64,000 nt of DNA. Source: Virgibacillus sp. NKC19-16 (GTDB taxonomy: Bacteria; Bacillota; Bacilli; Bacillales; Amphibacillaceae). Positions 9,363-17,830 of this stretch are shown one piece after another; position 1 is the first letter of the stretch, and each line of letters begins with the position of its first letter. The stretch lies in contig NZ_CP074373.1 of the NCBI RefSeq assembly GCF_021560035.1, positions 1,980,001-2,044,000 on the forward strand, written 5' to 3'. The notes beneath the pieces are model-generated. The model searched no databases. It was not told the origin of the DNA and worked only from the letters and a program-made list of their open reading frames with translations. The translations under genes were made by a program, and so were the position numbers.

Positions 9363-9471
9363 TGTATTCAACCCTTTCTAATTCTTTTACAAAGCGATAT
9401 ACTGCGGACTTCAGTGTATCATAAAAGAATACATTTGAATAATGATTGTATGGAATGCGTGCTAGAGTATA

Positions 9472-9987
9472 TTAGTTATTGGCCTGCCTTTTGGATTCTT
9501 TTAATTTTGTATCATGAAAGTCATACGATATAGAATAGCCAACAAAAGTTCCGTATAGAATATATAACGAAATGGTTGATACAATCGTATTTGCACTAAG
9601 ATCAGCAACTGGTGGGACGTTTTGGAAAATGGGCTGGAGCACATAAAAAACAATACCCCAAAGGATAATTCCATATGCGATTCCAATCCACATGGAGTTT
9701 ATTTTTTTAAATAGCCCGTGGTAAATAAAAGCTGTCACTATAGAAATCACACTAATCAATAAGATAGACACAACATCACCTAACCAGGTATCCGTCCACG
9801 CTGCTGTTGTCCATGAACGCAACAAATAACTTTTCAGGCTTACTTCGGAAAAATTGAAATAATACATAATTACTCCAATAAAACCCCAAAGCATCCCACC
9901 AATGAAACCTGTTAGTAAGGAACGGGATAGTATGGTCCTGGAATCTTCATTTTTATTTAGTTCTAATCGCTGATTTTCGTCACTCAT
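9472..9987 (-). CDS. yqhR: YqhR family membrane protein
   Basis: About 171 aa. A charged N-terminus is followed by four hydrophobic helices. I start at MSDENQR because GGAGGTGG lies 6 bases upstream; an ATG-rich extension to 10017 has no ribosome site. Position between mntR-side genes and yqhT matches B. subtilis yqhR. Function unknown. Confidence 0.85.
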   Translation of the reverse strand: MSDENQRLELNKNEDSRTILSRSLLTGFIGGMLWGFIGVIMYYFNFSEVSLKSYLLRSWTTAAWTDTWLGDVVSILLISVISIVTAFIYHGLFKKINSMWIGIAYGIILWGIVFYVLQPIFQNVPPVADLSANTIVSTISLYILYGTFVGYSISYDFHDTKLKESKRQANN

Positions 9988-10278
9988 TATATCCACCTCC
10001 ATCTGTATTATGACCAATTACCCCAAAACCTATCATAAGCAATCTTTTTAAAAATAAAGGCTAGTTATTATGTATTTTTTCTAGTAAAATAGAGATACTA
10101 ACAATAGTCGGTTTAGAAAGTAGTTAAAAATTTCACTTTGGCTGAATACTTTAAGTTGATAAGGAAAGAATCTAGGATAACAAATCTTTTTTTACAGGTT
10201 TTTGGGAAAATCATGATATAAAAATCTGATTTGTGGTATACAGATAATAAATGAGAAATATGAAAGGAGGACTTTCTG

Positions 10279-10656
10279 ATGGCTCGCAATAAAATGTCCG
10301 TATTAATCTATACACTTATCGGCTTAGCAGTGATAGGGATTGTGTCACAACTATTCACAAACACAGCAAATTTCTTCACCAGTATTTTTATTACACTCGG
10401 GATTGGTATAGCTATTTTTGCGGTATTCTATTTTGTATTTCTCAGAAAAAAAACCCCTTCTAATGACATGAAAAAATACAAAAAAGCTGTCAAACAATCA
10501 AAAGCAAAATATAAGCAGCCTAAGGCAACACACCAAACAGCAACAGCTAATAGACAGCAACAAACGCAAATAAAGAGAAAAGTAAATAAACGTGCACCAC
10601 ACCTACGGGTGATTGATGGAAATAAACATAAGAAAAAAGACCGAGCTTCCTTTTAG
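10279..10656 (+). CDS. yqhP: SA1362/YqhP-type small membrane protein
   Basis: 125 aa. Two membrane helices cover about residues 7-25 and 35-54, followed by a strongly basic Lys/Gln-rich cytoplasmic tail. The ATG has an AAAGGAGG site. Its stop overlaps the terminator hairpin. Identification rests on architecture and on its place next to yqhO and yqhR; no function is known. Confidence 0.85.
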   Translation: MARNKMSVLIYTLIGLAVIGIVSQLFTNTANFFTSIFITLGIGIAIFAVFYFVFLRKKTPSNDMKKYKKAVKQSKAKYKQPKATHQTATANRQQQTQIKRKVNKRAPHLRVIDGNKHKKKDRASF

Positions 10657-10676
10657 GACAGCTCGGTTTTCTTTTT
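10636..10676 (+). terminator. Terminator overlapping the yqhP stop
   Basis: ACCGAGCT ... AGCTCGGT followed by TTTCTTTTT. The left arm lies inside the last codons of yqhP. Confidence 0.8.
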
Positions 10677-10718
10677 GAGGAAGTATGGAGGTGGTTCCTT
10701 TTGCTTCCTATTGATTTC

Positions 10719-11612
10719 CTATTTTGGCCAATGCTTTAGAAAATGATCTGCACTCTTCATTCCAGATTCCATTAACAATCCCTTTGTTTCCTCATTAATT
10801 TGAAAATCGGTGGTCCCGATATCTTCTACAGGAATAAAGATAATATGATTATCATACGATTTGGAAATATACCTGGTATCATGTGCCTGCTTCATTGTAG
10901 AAAACAGTGCTAGAAACATATCAAAAGCGTTTTTAATATCCTTTTGAGGATGCTGTTTTTCGACAGTATCACTTAACTTCACACCTAAAATTGGCCGATC
11001 ACTTCTATTATTACTATTTTCGAATACCCATAACGGAAAATTACTTAATAATCCTCCGTCAACGATTATACTTTTATTGTTTGATTTTCCAGGTAGTTTT
11101 TTTGGCATAAAAAAATAGGGAAACCCAGCACTCATTCTCACAGCTTTTGAGATGGGGAAATAATTTGGTTCGATATTATATATCCGTTTTAAATCATCCG
11201 GTATGACAACTAATTTTCCTAATGACAGGTCACTTACAATAACTTTAAGATATCCCGGCTGAAGGTCATGAAATGTATAAATATTTTTTTTAGCTAGCTG
11301 CCTGTATAGCCATTGTTCTAGCTTATCACCTTTGTATATGCCTAGTTGAAAATATAAAAAAAACCATTTACTAAAAGGGATTAATTTACTTAACCAGGGA
11401 GGGTCTAAAAGTTCTTTTAAATCTAATTCACCAAGCATTTCATTAATTTCATCCGTTGAATAATCGGCAGCTACAAACGATGCTACGATGGCTCCAGCAG
11501 AAGTACCCGCAACACGTTCCAATTGTAATGTGTTCGTTTCTATGCTTTTGAGTGCACCTACAAACGCATAAGCTTTTACTCCACCACCAGAAAACACACC
11601 ATCAATTTTCAT
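10719..11612 (-). CDS. yqhO: Patatin-like phospholipase family protein
   Basis: 297 aa. The N-terminal oxyanion motif FSGGGVKAYAF, the nucleophile elbow GTSAGA (serine about residue 41) and the DGG catalytic aspartate motif (VDGGLLSNFP, about residue 190) show a complete Ser-Asp dyad. Predicted acyl hydrolase acting on lipids; natural substrate unknown. Corresponds in order to B. subtilis yqhO. Confidence 0.9.
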   Translation of the reverse strand: MKIDGVFSGGGVKAYAFVGALKSIETNTLQLERVAGTSAGAIVASFVAADYSTDEINEMLGELDLKELLDPPWLSKLIPFSKWFFLYFQLGIYKGDKLEQWLYRQLAKKNIYTFHDLQPGYLKVIVSDLSLGKLVVIPDDLKRIYNIEPNYFPISKAVRMSAGFPYFFMPKKLPGKSNNKSIIVDGGLLSNFPLWVFENSNNRSDRPILGVKLSDTVEKQHPQKDIKNAFDMFLALFSTMKQAHDTRYISKSYDNHIIFIPVEDIGTTDFQINEETKGLLMESGMKSADHFLKHWPK

Positions 11613-11705
11613 GAGTTCTCTCCCTTATTCTTCTTTTTATATTTTTAAGCACAAGAGAGGGAAAATAGAACTCATTATTCGAATATATGGTAAGGATGAT
11701 TACTT

Positions 11706-12128
11706 TTAGTCTTTTTCATTTTCCATATGTAGTTGCCTTAATTGCAATACGCGGTTTTTATCAGATTTGAAATAATTTACTAAGTCTCCAATCCGATCAA
11801 TTGAATTCCAGCTAAGGTGATGTTCGATACCTTCCACATCCTCATAAATCTTTTCTTTATCGACACCAATTATACCAAGAAATTCCTCCAATAATTCATG
11901 TCGAAATACCAACCTTTCGCCAATTTTTTTCCCTCTGGCAGTAAGTACAAGTCCTCGATACTTCTCATAGTTCAAATACTCGTCTTTATCGAGTTTCTGA
12001 ACCATCTTTGTTACAGAGGATGGATGTACCATTAATGCTTCTGCAATATCAGCTACCCGCGCATAGCCTTTCGTCTCAATTAAATTGTATATTTGTTCAA
12101 TATAATCTTCCATACTGGGTGTAGGCAT
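11706..12128 (-). CDS. mntR: Manganese-dependent transcriptional regulator MntR
   Basis: 140 aa, the exact family size. An N-terminal winged helix (residues 1-70, [14 protein letters not shown]) and a DtxR-type metal-binding dimerisation domain are visible. Conserved D/E/H residues in HHLSW and elsewhere match Mn ligands. It represses Mn uptake genes when Mn is plentiful. No such target gene is in the window. A GAGGAG site is 5 bases before the ATG. Confidence 0.94.
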   Translation of the reverse strand: MPTPSMEDYIEQIYNLIETKGYARVADIAEALMVHPSSVTKMVQKLDKDEYLNYEKYRGLVLTARGKKIGERLVFRHELLEEFLGIIGVDKEKIYEDVEGIEHHLSWNSIDRIGDLVNYFKSDKNRVLQLRQLHMENEKD

Positions 12129-12214
12129 AAAATCTCCTCATTTCAAGAATAATTTTTAGTTACTGCAACAATGTTTCTATACTATGAGAATACAGTAAAT
12201 CGGAAAGTAAGACA

Positions 12215-12253
12215 AGCCAAAGAAGAGCTAACGGTTTTCGTTAGCTCTTTCTA
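12215..12253 (-). terminator. Probable nrdJ terminator
   Basis: A perfect 11-bp stem AAGAGCTAACG / CGTTAGCTCTT with a 5-base loop lies 15 bases after the nrdJ stop; the minus strand continues CTTTGG, so the U-tract is weak. Confidence 0.6.
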
Positions 12254-12267
12254 ATTGGGTAAATAAT

Positions 12268-12873
12268 TTATAAACCGCACTTCAGTTGGGCGTTACAGCT
12301 TGTACAAGTATTGCAACCACCTATATCTTCAACACTGCCTGTCCGACAAACCGGACATGTGTCCCCGACTTCGGAACCGATCGTTACATTCGTTTTTTCC
12401 AGTTCCTGTACGGTGTCCATTAATACGACTTTCGGTTTTTCTGTCTCTTGAAATAACTCTGTTTGCTCGCCGATAGTATTCTCTTCCGCTTTTAGTGTCA
12501 GCACTTGTGAATCACGGCTACCGTCTACATAGACAGTTCCGCCTTTTGCTCCACCATTGTATAATCTGCGGTAAACACTTTCTACCTGATCAACGGTATA
12601 TCCGCGTGGTGCGTTTACCGTTTTGGAAATAGAACTGTCTACCCAACGCTGGATTACACATTGTGTATCAGCATGCGCTTCTGGAGTTAAATCCATGGAA
12701 GCAACAAACCAATGTGGTAAATTATTTGGATCCGCGTCCGGATTTTCGTCTAGATATTCCTGTACAATACTTGCTTTTACTTCAATAAATTTACCAAGTC
12801 TTCCACTTCTGTAGTATGAAAAGGAAAAATATGGTTCTAAACCTGTGCTAACGCCGACCATTGTACCTGTGCT
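12268..12873 (-). CDS. nrdJ: nrdJ exon 4 (201 codons plus stop)
   Basis: Begins STGTMVGVSTGLEPYFSF, completing the phosphate loop, and ends with the cysteine-rich CPVC ... CNTCTSCNAQLKCGL tail used for active-site reduction. The ATG in front of it is the last three bases of intron 3. Confidence 0.92.
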   Translation of the reverse strand, partial: STGTMVGVSTGLEPYFSFSYYRSGRLGKFIEVKASIVQEYLDENPDADPNNLPHWFVASMDLTPEAHADTQCVIQRWVDSSISKTVNAPRGYTVDQVESVYRRLYNGGAKGGTVYVDGSRDSQVLTLKAEENTIGEQTELFQETEKPKVVLMDTVQELEKTNVTIGSEVGDTCPVCRTGSVEDIGGCNTCTSCNAQLKCGL

Positions 12874-15800
12874 CATTTTTGTTACTCTCCATTAAATAGA
12901 GGGCGGGATTATTAGTACCCGCTCCCCATGTCGCCATGAGGATCAGACTATATCATCAACCATTTTCTTTCTATGCCTATTGCGGTGACAAGGGTGTTCA
13001 CACAAACTTATCAAATTTGAAAGTTTATTTGCCTGCTCCCAGTCTCCATTAAATTTTCTAAAAGGAACTAGATGATGCACAGATAATTCTTTACCAAGTT
13101 CCTTTTCTGTTAAACCACAATCTTGACAAGTAAATTCATCTCTTATTCTTGTTTTCCTTCTTTGAGATCTCCAATTAGGGCCATAATAATCAATGTCCCC
13201 ACCTTGCCAGACTAAGTTATTTTCTCCTGAGAATGCTCCAGATTTTGAATAGTACTCTGCCATGCAAATAACATCGCAAAAATTCCAATTTTTAATTATC
13301 GAGGGTTTACGCTCTATTGTTTTAGAACAATTTGTGCAATAAATATTAACTCGCTTCCTGTATTGCACTTCACCTCTCTTGCCGTTCGCTTTACCTAAAC
13401 ATGATTTAGAGCAATATTTTGCAGTTTCTTTCCTCGAAACAATTACGTTGAAGTTCTCATCACATGTTAGACAAGTTTTTGTAATTTGTTGCTTCAAATG
13501 CTGATTTATTTTTTTGTTATTTTCTCTTAAATAGCCATTGTTACACTCTCTATTACAAAAATTGTTTTTACTGATTTTTGATTGTTTCCTCAAAATCTTG
13601 TTACCACAATGAGAACACGTAACATTTACCTTTTTACTTAAATGTTTAAAAGCAATTGGATTTTCACTTTGATATTCACCTTTACAATTTCTAGAGCAAT
13701 ATTTTCTCCTATCAAAATGACTTGGTTTTACTTTCATTAATTTTCCGCAATTTAGACATTGTTTTTCCAACATGCCACCTCATTTATAGGTTTTATATAA
13801 ATCTAAGGTGTATATACATGGTTGCTCTGCGTTTAGTCGTTGAGGGGTCAGCCACGACTTCCCTGCGGATTGTCTCCACCTTTCGATTTTTACTCTTAAA
13901 TATGCGTTGGCAAAACGCGAGTACGAAAGGATACTGAGAGTTTCCCGCATATAGCATAGTTTACGCTACATCTTTACAGATATAGGGGGCAATAACTTTA
14001 CCCGTAGGTGCAACAGTCAGTAGATGAGAGTTGCGTATACCATTTTCTAGTATTCCCACTCTTATATCTTCTGGCATTTTTTTCATATAACCCGTATTGA
14101 TAAATGCTTCTCGTAATTCTTTTGTTTCCTCATCTGTTTTACCAATTAAGAATGGGAAACTTCCTTTTTCTTTGGCAAGCTCAATGGACTGGCGATAAGC
14201 TGTGGTAGCAATGGTTTCAAATAGCTTGTCCACCAATTCATTGCCTGCATTTGATCCATATTCTGTTTCACAATAGATTAAGAGATCATGCATGCCCATG
14301 ACGCCTAATCCGACTCGGCGCTCACCAAGTGCTTGCTTTTTATTTTCCTCTAAAAAGTATGGTGTCGCATCGATTACATCATCCTGCATGCGAACGCCGG
14401 TTTTTACCGTTTGCTTTAATTTTTCAAAATCAACTGTTTTTGTATCTTTATTTGCCATTTCAGCAAGGTTCACTGCTGCTAGATTACAAACAGAATAAGG
14501 TGCTAGTGGTTGTTCCAATTTTGTTATCCTATCGGCTTTTTATCCAATAGTTCTTACAGTTTAATTTCCTGTAAGTTCAGCATATCTTTTCATTACACAC
14601 TTTTCATTGTTGTATGTTATTTCGTGTGTCATGTTGCGGCCTCGTGGACGGGTTATAATCTGTTGTATAGGTTCACCGTCTATGCGTTGCCCCTGGCTAA
14701 CGTTTTAATTTTAGCCTTCGGTTCGGGTTAGCATCTCAGCCTTCCCGCTTTATTCCGCAATGTTTAACGTGAGGCAAACTAAGCTACTTTACCACACGGA
14801 TTTGTCGCAACGACCTGATCTCCATAAGCTTGAGCATTTGTCATGTCGTTCGCATTGTCAATAAAGAAAATACCTGGTTCTGCTGCGTATGTTGCACAAA
14901 TATTGATTAAGTTCCATAGTTCTTTGGCTTTTACTTGGCGGTATGTGCGCACACCATATCCCATTTCTTCCCATTTACGAACATCACCGACATCATGCCA
15001 ATTTTCATTGTATGCGTCCATTTCTTCTTTCGTATAATTTTCCACATCCGGAAAGCGAAGATCGTAATAATCATCATTTTCGACTGCTTCCATAAATTCT
15101 TTTGTTAAACAAACCGAAATATTTGCCCCTGTTAAAAATTCCGGATTATGAACAGAATACGTGCCGCCGGTTTGGACTTTTTCTTCCGCTTTGCGTATCG
15201 CTGCTTGTGTAAACCCACCTAAACCTGGCATTGATCTATAATTAACAATTCCTTGATATAGATCCATTTCTGTTTCTGTAAATGGTGTAAAATTCAATTT
15301 CTCCTGTGCGAGCTGTTTAATTTGCTCATCCGCTGTGTTTTCAATCAAATAGCGCAAAATTCTTGGGTTTTGCATTTTGGAAATGATGAATTCAATGATA
15401 TCAGGATGAGAATCTACTAACATTATCATTTGAGCCAAATTGTTACGTTGATTCGTTACATCAACTCTCTAAGTCACCTTAGAGTTCAGACCATATCTTA
15501 CACATTTAATATGTGCCCCCGCACTTCGAAATCACTTGATTTCTACTTTACTCACTTTCGTCTTTAGACGTGCTTTCAATGGTCGTTGAACCTTCTTCCC
15601 ATCGGAAGCTTGGCTGCTGATTGTCTTTATCCACTTGTTGTTTTATAGCATTCACGCCTACCGTTTCCAGTTACGTTGTAGCCAACAAGTCATCTATGAT
15701 GCTTTCAACATATTTAAAATTATTTAATATGTCATCTTCCCAAAAACGGATTATATTATATCCGTTTTTCTTTGTTATCTCATTTTTGTATAGGTCAATT

Positions 15801-17447
15801 TCAATTCTTTTCTTTTGCCATTCCATTGGTACTGGATAAAATTTTGGGTTAGCATGCCAATAATCGCCATCGCATTCAATAATAGTGTTATATTCTACAA
15901 GTGAGAAATCAAATTGTCTTTTCTCTAGGATAAATGAATATATATTTTTTATATTATTCATCCTAATGAAATTTTCTAGCTTCTTTTCAATATTTGTTTT
16001 GTGAAAGACCTGTTTTTCCATTTGTTTTAATGTAGCTTGTCGAATCTTATTAATAGTGGATTCACTATATATACCTTTTTTTCCACTATTCCAAGATGGA
16101 GTATTATTTTGGCGTCTAGTTGTTGCTGTTTTAGTAATAATAGTTTTAAAATGTTTATGTTTTTCGTCACTGTTCATTTGATTATGCCATTGTTTAATTT
16201 TTTGTGATTTATTTATTTTGGAGCATTCACTAGAACATGTTTTAGTTTTTCTGTTTTTTGCCTCAAAATAAGAATTACAAACTATACAAACTAATGGTGG
16301 TTTTTTTGACGGCATGAAACACTACAATATTTATTTGGAACGCCTCTTGTCAGTTTTACTTTATTATTGCATGAATCACGATTACATGTTAATTCCTGGC
16401 ATGAATAATAATATCCATAAATAATTTTCTAATGTTAAACCGTGCTGCTTTAAATGTGTTGTAAACCGACCTTGTCTATTATGAGATAAGTTAAAATCAC
16501 AAATCTTACATTTTTGTGGTTGTTTTGCATCATAGGATTTCACGTTCTTCACCTCAAGAAAAAACTTATTTCTTAGATATTAATTACACGTTGAAATCTA
16601 AAGAGTTTCCAGCAATTCACGGGGTTTATTTAGAGACGAGGCACTTCTATTTACCACGTCTTGAACCACCTTGCTCAACTAAATGCGTAAGTTTCGCAAT
16701 ATCATCGAGCCATGATACCGATCCGGATGATTTTCCGTTCACACCTCTTGCCAATGTATTGCGAGGTCTTAAGGTAGATCCATTCGTGCCGACACCCCCA
16801 CCTCTACTCATAATTTCCATGACTTGTTTTCGGTGATCGGATATGCCTTCACGGGAATCTTTGATGTATGGCATGACGTAACAGTTAAAATACGTTACAT
16901 CCGTATCCGCACCAGCCCCGTATAATACTCTTCCTGCTGGTATGAAATTCATATTTGCCAACTCATCATTGAATTTCGCAAACCATTCTTGTCTTGCTTC
17001 TTCTGTTTGCTCCACATTTGAAAGTCCTGTAGCATTTCTTTTTGCAATTTGTTCATAATATATTTCCAGTGGCTTATCAATAACACTTAATTTTCGCTGC
17101 ACTATTCCTGTTTCTGCTTCATTTTCGTCATCCAGTACAGATACAAACTCAGAATTTACTTGAATGTTTGCTTCGTTCTTCGCCCAGTCTATCGATTTTA
17201 CGATACCTAGTCCGCGGGCAGGAAATTTTGGATCTGCTTTGACTGTTAAGACAACAAAGTCGCCTTCTTTTAATGTTTTCTTCTGTGTATCCTTAAAAGC
17301 ATATCGATCCAGCATTACTAAGCGGGAAACGCCAGTATGGGTAAGCTTCATATCCGCAGTAATTGGATGTACCTGTGGAAACAATTTGATATCTCCATTA
17401 AGCATCTCCACATCAATTCCTTGTCTTTCTTCAACAGCTATCGACAT
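12268..17447 (-). CDS. nrdJ: Adenosylcobalamin-dependent (class II) ribonucleotide reductase, four exons interrupted by three group I introns
   Basis: The exons 17447-16653, 15435-14791, 14515-14000 and 12873-12268 join in frame to 853 codons plus stop, a normal length for the Bacillus-type enzyme. It reduces ribonucleotides to deoxyribonucleotides with a cobalamin-generated thiyl radical. Visible features are YFNCYVMP (exon 1), the catalytic loop N-P-C-G (end of exon 2) with its Glu as first codon of exon 3, the phosphate loop APTG/STGT across exons 3 and 4, and the C-terminal redox cysteines (CPVC ... CTSCNAQLKCGL). Without splicing only a 266-aa fragment could be made, so group I splicing is obligatory. 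Two NrdR-like boxes lie upstream. Confidence 0.93.
12874..13999 (-). mobile_element. Group I intron 3 of nrdJ (1126 nt)
   Basis: Core elements are P (GCTATATGCGGGAAACTC), Q (GACAATCCGCAGGGAAG), R (CTCAACGACTAAACGC) and S (GATGATATAGTCTGATC). The 5' exon ends ACGGGU, pairing with GCCC near intron base 10 as a shorter P1. The ORF sits between R and S, that is in P8, and its stop codon lies inside S. The intron ends ...GTAACAAAAATG. Confidence 0.9.
12943..13773 (-). CDS. HNH homing endonuclease encoded in nrdJ intron 3
   Basis: 276 aa, intact. Four tandem zinc-ribbon-like modules of pattern C-x2-C ... YC/FC-x3-C occupy about residues 5-185 (CLNCGK, VTCSHCG, TCLTCD, IYCTNCS), a DNA-binding array. 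The HNH nuclease domain follows (CQDCG ... ELSVHHLVPF ... NLISLCEHPCHRNRH). The start ATG has a GAGGTG site. Its 3' end overlaps the intron core. Homing into intron-free nrdJ alleles is inferred. Confidence 0.9.
   Translation of the reverse strand: MLEKQCLNCGKLMKVKPSHFDRRKYCSRNCKGEYQSENPIAFKHLSKKVNVTCSHCGNKILRKQSKISKNNFCNRECNNGYLRENNKKINQHLKQQITKTCLTCDENFNVIVSRKETAKYCSKSCLGKANGKRGEVQYRKRVNIYCTNCSKTIERKPSIIKNWNFCDVICMAEYYSKSGAFSGENNLVWQGGDIDYYGPNWRSQRRKTRIRDEFTCQDCGLTEKELGKELSVHHLVPFRKFNGDWEQANKLSNLISLCEHPCHRNRHRKKMVDDIV
14000..14515 (-). CDS. nrdJ: nrdJ exon 3 (172 codons)
   Basis: Begins EQPLAPYSVCNLAAVNLAEM, the first Glu being the active-site acid of the NPCGE loop, and ends RNSHLLTVAPTG. 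The apparent TTG start again consists of intron sequence ending in G. Read-through into intron 3 stops after 12 codons. Confidence 0.92.
14516..14790 (-). mobile_element. Group I intron 2 of nrdJ (275 nt, no ORF)
   Basis: Compact and without coding capacity. The exon end CCGUGUGGU can pair with GCCUCACG at intron bases 16-23, again with U-G at the splice site and a U-U mismatch. A P-like element (AAGCGGGAAGGCTGAG) and an S-like element (AAAAGATATGCTGAAC) are visible; the Q and R elements are less standard than in introns 1 and 3. The intron ends ...AACAAAATTG. Confidence 0.85.
14791..15435 (-). CDS. nrdJ: nrdJ exon 2 (215 codons)
   Basis: Begins AQMIMLVDSHPDIIEFI, directly continuing exon 1 at a conserved RRG/A motif, and ends VVATNPCG with the radical-bearing cysteine. 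Read into the intron it would terminate after KVA. The apparent TTG start codon is the end of intron 1 plus its terminal G, so this is not an independent gene. Confidence 0.92.
15436..16652 (-). mobile_element. Group I intron 1 of nrdJ (1217 nt)
   Basis: Conserved core strings on the minus strand are the P element (GAATTGCTGGAAACTC), Q (GACAATCAGCAGCCAAG), R (GTTCAACGACC) and S (AAGATATGGTCTGAAC). The 5' exon end GACGTGGU can pair with GCCUCGUC at intron bases 11-18, giving a P1 helix with the obligatory U-G at the splice site and one U-U mismatch. The last intron base is G. The endonuclease ORF lies between P and Q, that is in the P5 loop. Confidence 0.9.
15671..16543 (-). pseudogene. Intron 1 homing endonuclease, VSR-like with NUMOD motif, broken by two indels
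   Basis: A GTG at 16543 with a GAGGTG site opens a frame with a zinc-finger-like KCKICDFNLSH...THLKQHG. The frame shifts near 16420 into YYSCQELTC...KYCSVSCR and shifts back at a run of seven T (16301-16307) into the 214-aa ORF 15671-16315. That ORF has a further Cys pair (VCIVC), a NUMOD3-like WNSGKKGIYSE motif and a very-short-patch-repair-like nuclease core (ECDGDYWHAN ... WQKKRIEID ... RFWEDDI). The two shifts compensate. Intact part alone may or may not be active. Confidence 0.8.
16653..17447 (-). CDS. nrdJ: nrdJ exon 1 (265 codons)
   Basis: Starts at an ATG with AAAGGAG 7 bases upstream. It contains the N-terminal domain and the first active-site cysteine in YFNCY and ends ...EQGGSRRG. 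Reading on into the intron gives one Lys and then TAG. The last exon base is U of GGT, as group I 5' splice sites require. Confidence 0.92.
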
Positions 17448-17479
17448 GTTATCGCTCCTTTATTAACTTTTATAACTAT

Positions 17480-17509
17480 ACAATACCACATATCATTTAT
17501 TTAAAACAA
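17480..17509 (-). promoter_or_regulatory. nrdJ: Candidate sigma-A promoter of nrdJ
   Basis: TTGTTT and TATTGT are separated by 18 bases on the minus strand, 33 bases before the start codon. The -35 overlaps the nearer NrdR-like box. The match is moderate. Confidence 0.4.
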
Positions 17510-17550
17510 TATATTGAGAAGAAAAGATAAAAAAATACTATATATTGTGT
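17504..17550. promoter_or_regulatory. Two NrdR-box-like palindromes
   Basis: AAACAATATATTGAGA (17504-17519) and ATACTATATATTGTGT (17535-17550) each match the palindrome ACACAATATATTGTGT in most positions. Their centres are 31 bp apart, three helical turns, the arrangement NrdR needs for cooperative repression. The rest of 17551-17830 is AT-rich spacer with several AAATAAAAG repeats and no gene I can support. Confidence 0.7.
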
Positions 17551-17830
17551 TTAAAGCAAATAAAAGGCAATTTGTCAACAATAAATAAAAGCTAAATTCG
17601 ACAGTAAATAAAAGCTGTTTGAAGCAAATAAGGTTTTTTCTACTACATATCAACAATTTCAGGCTTTGCAATATATTTTCTTTTAGACTTATTGCTGCAT
17701 AATTCACTTAAATCACCTATTCATCAGTCTAAATCCAGGTTTTATCCTAATGGAAAGAAAAAACTTTGAAAAAATAGTCTAAACACAATATAATAGAGGT
17801 AGTACAAATGTGAAATACGGGGGAAATATG

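Noticed and set aside
12268-17447. Inteins as an explanation for the split nrdJ
   Set aside because: The inserts have in-frame stops right after each exon, no Cys/Ser at the +1 position (Ala, Glu, Ser) in a consistent pattern and no His-Asn end; group I core elements are present instead.
17501-17707. 68-codon minus-strand frame upstream of nrdJ
   Set aside because: No ribosome site, low-complexity Leu/Phe/Ser composition, and it overlaps the NrdR boxes.
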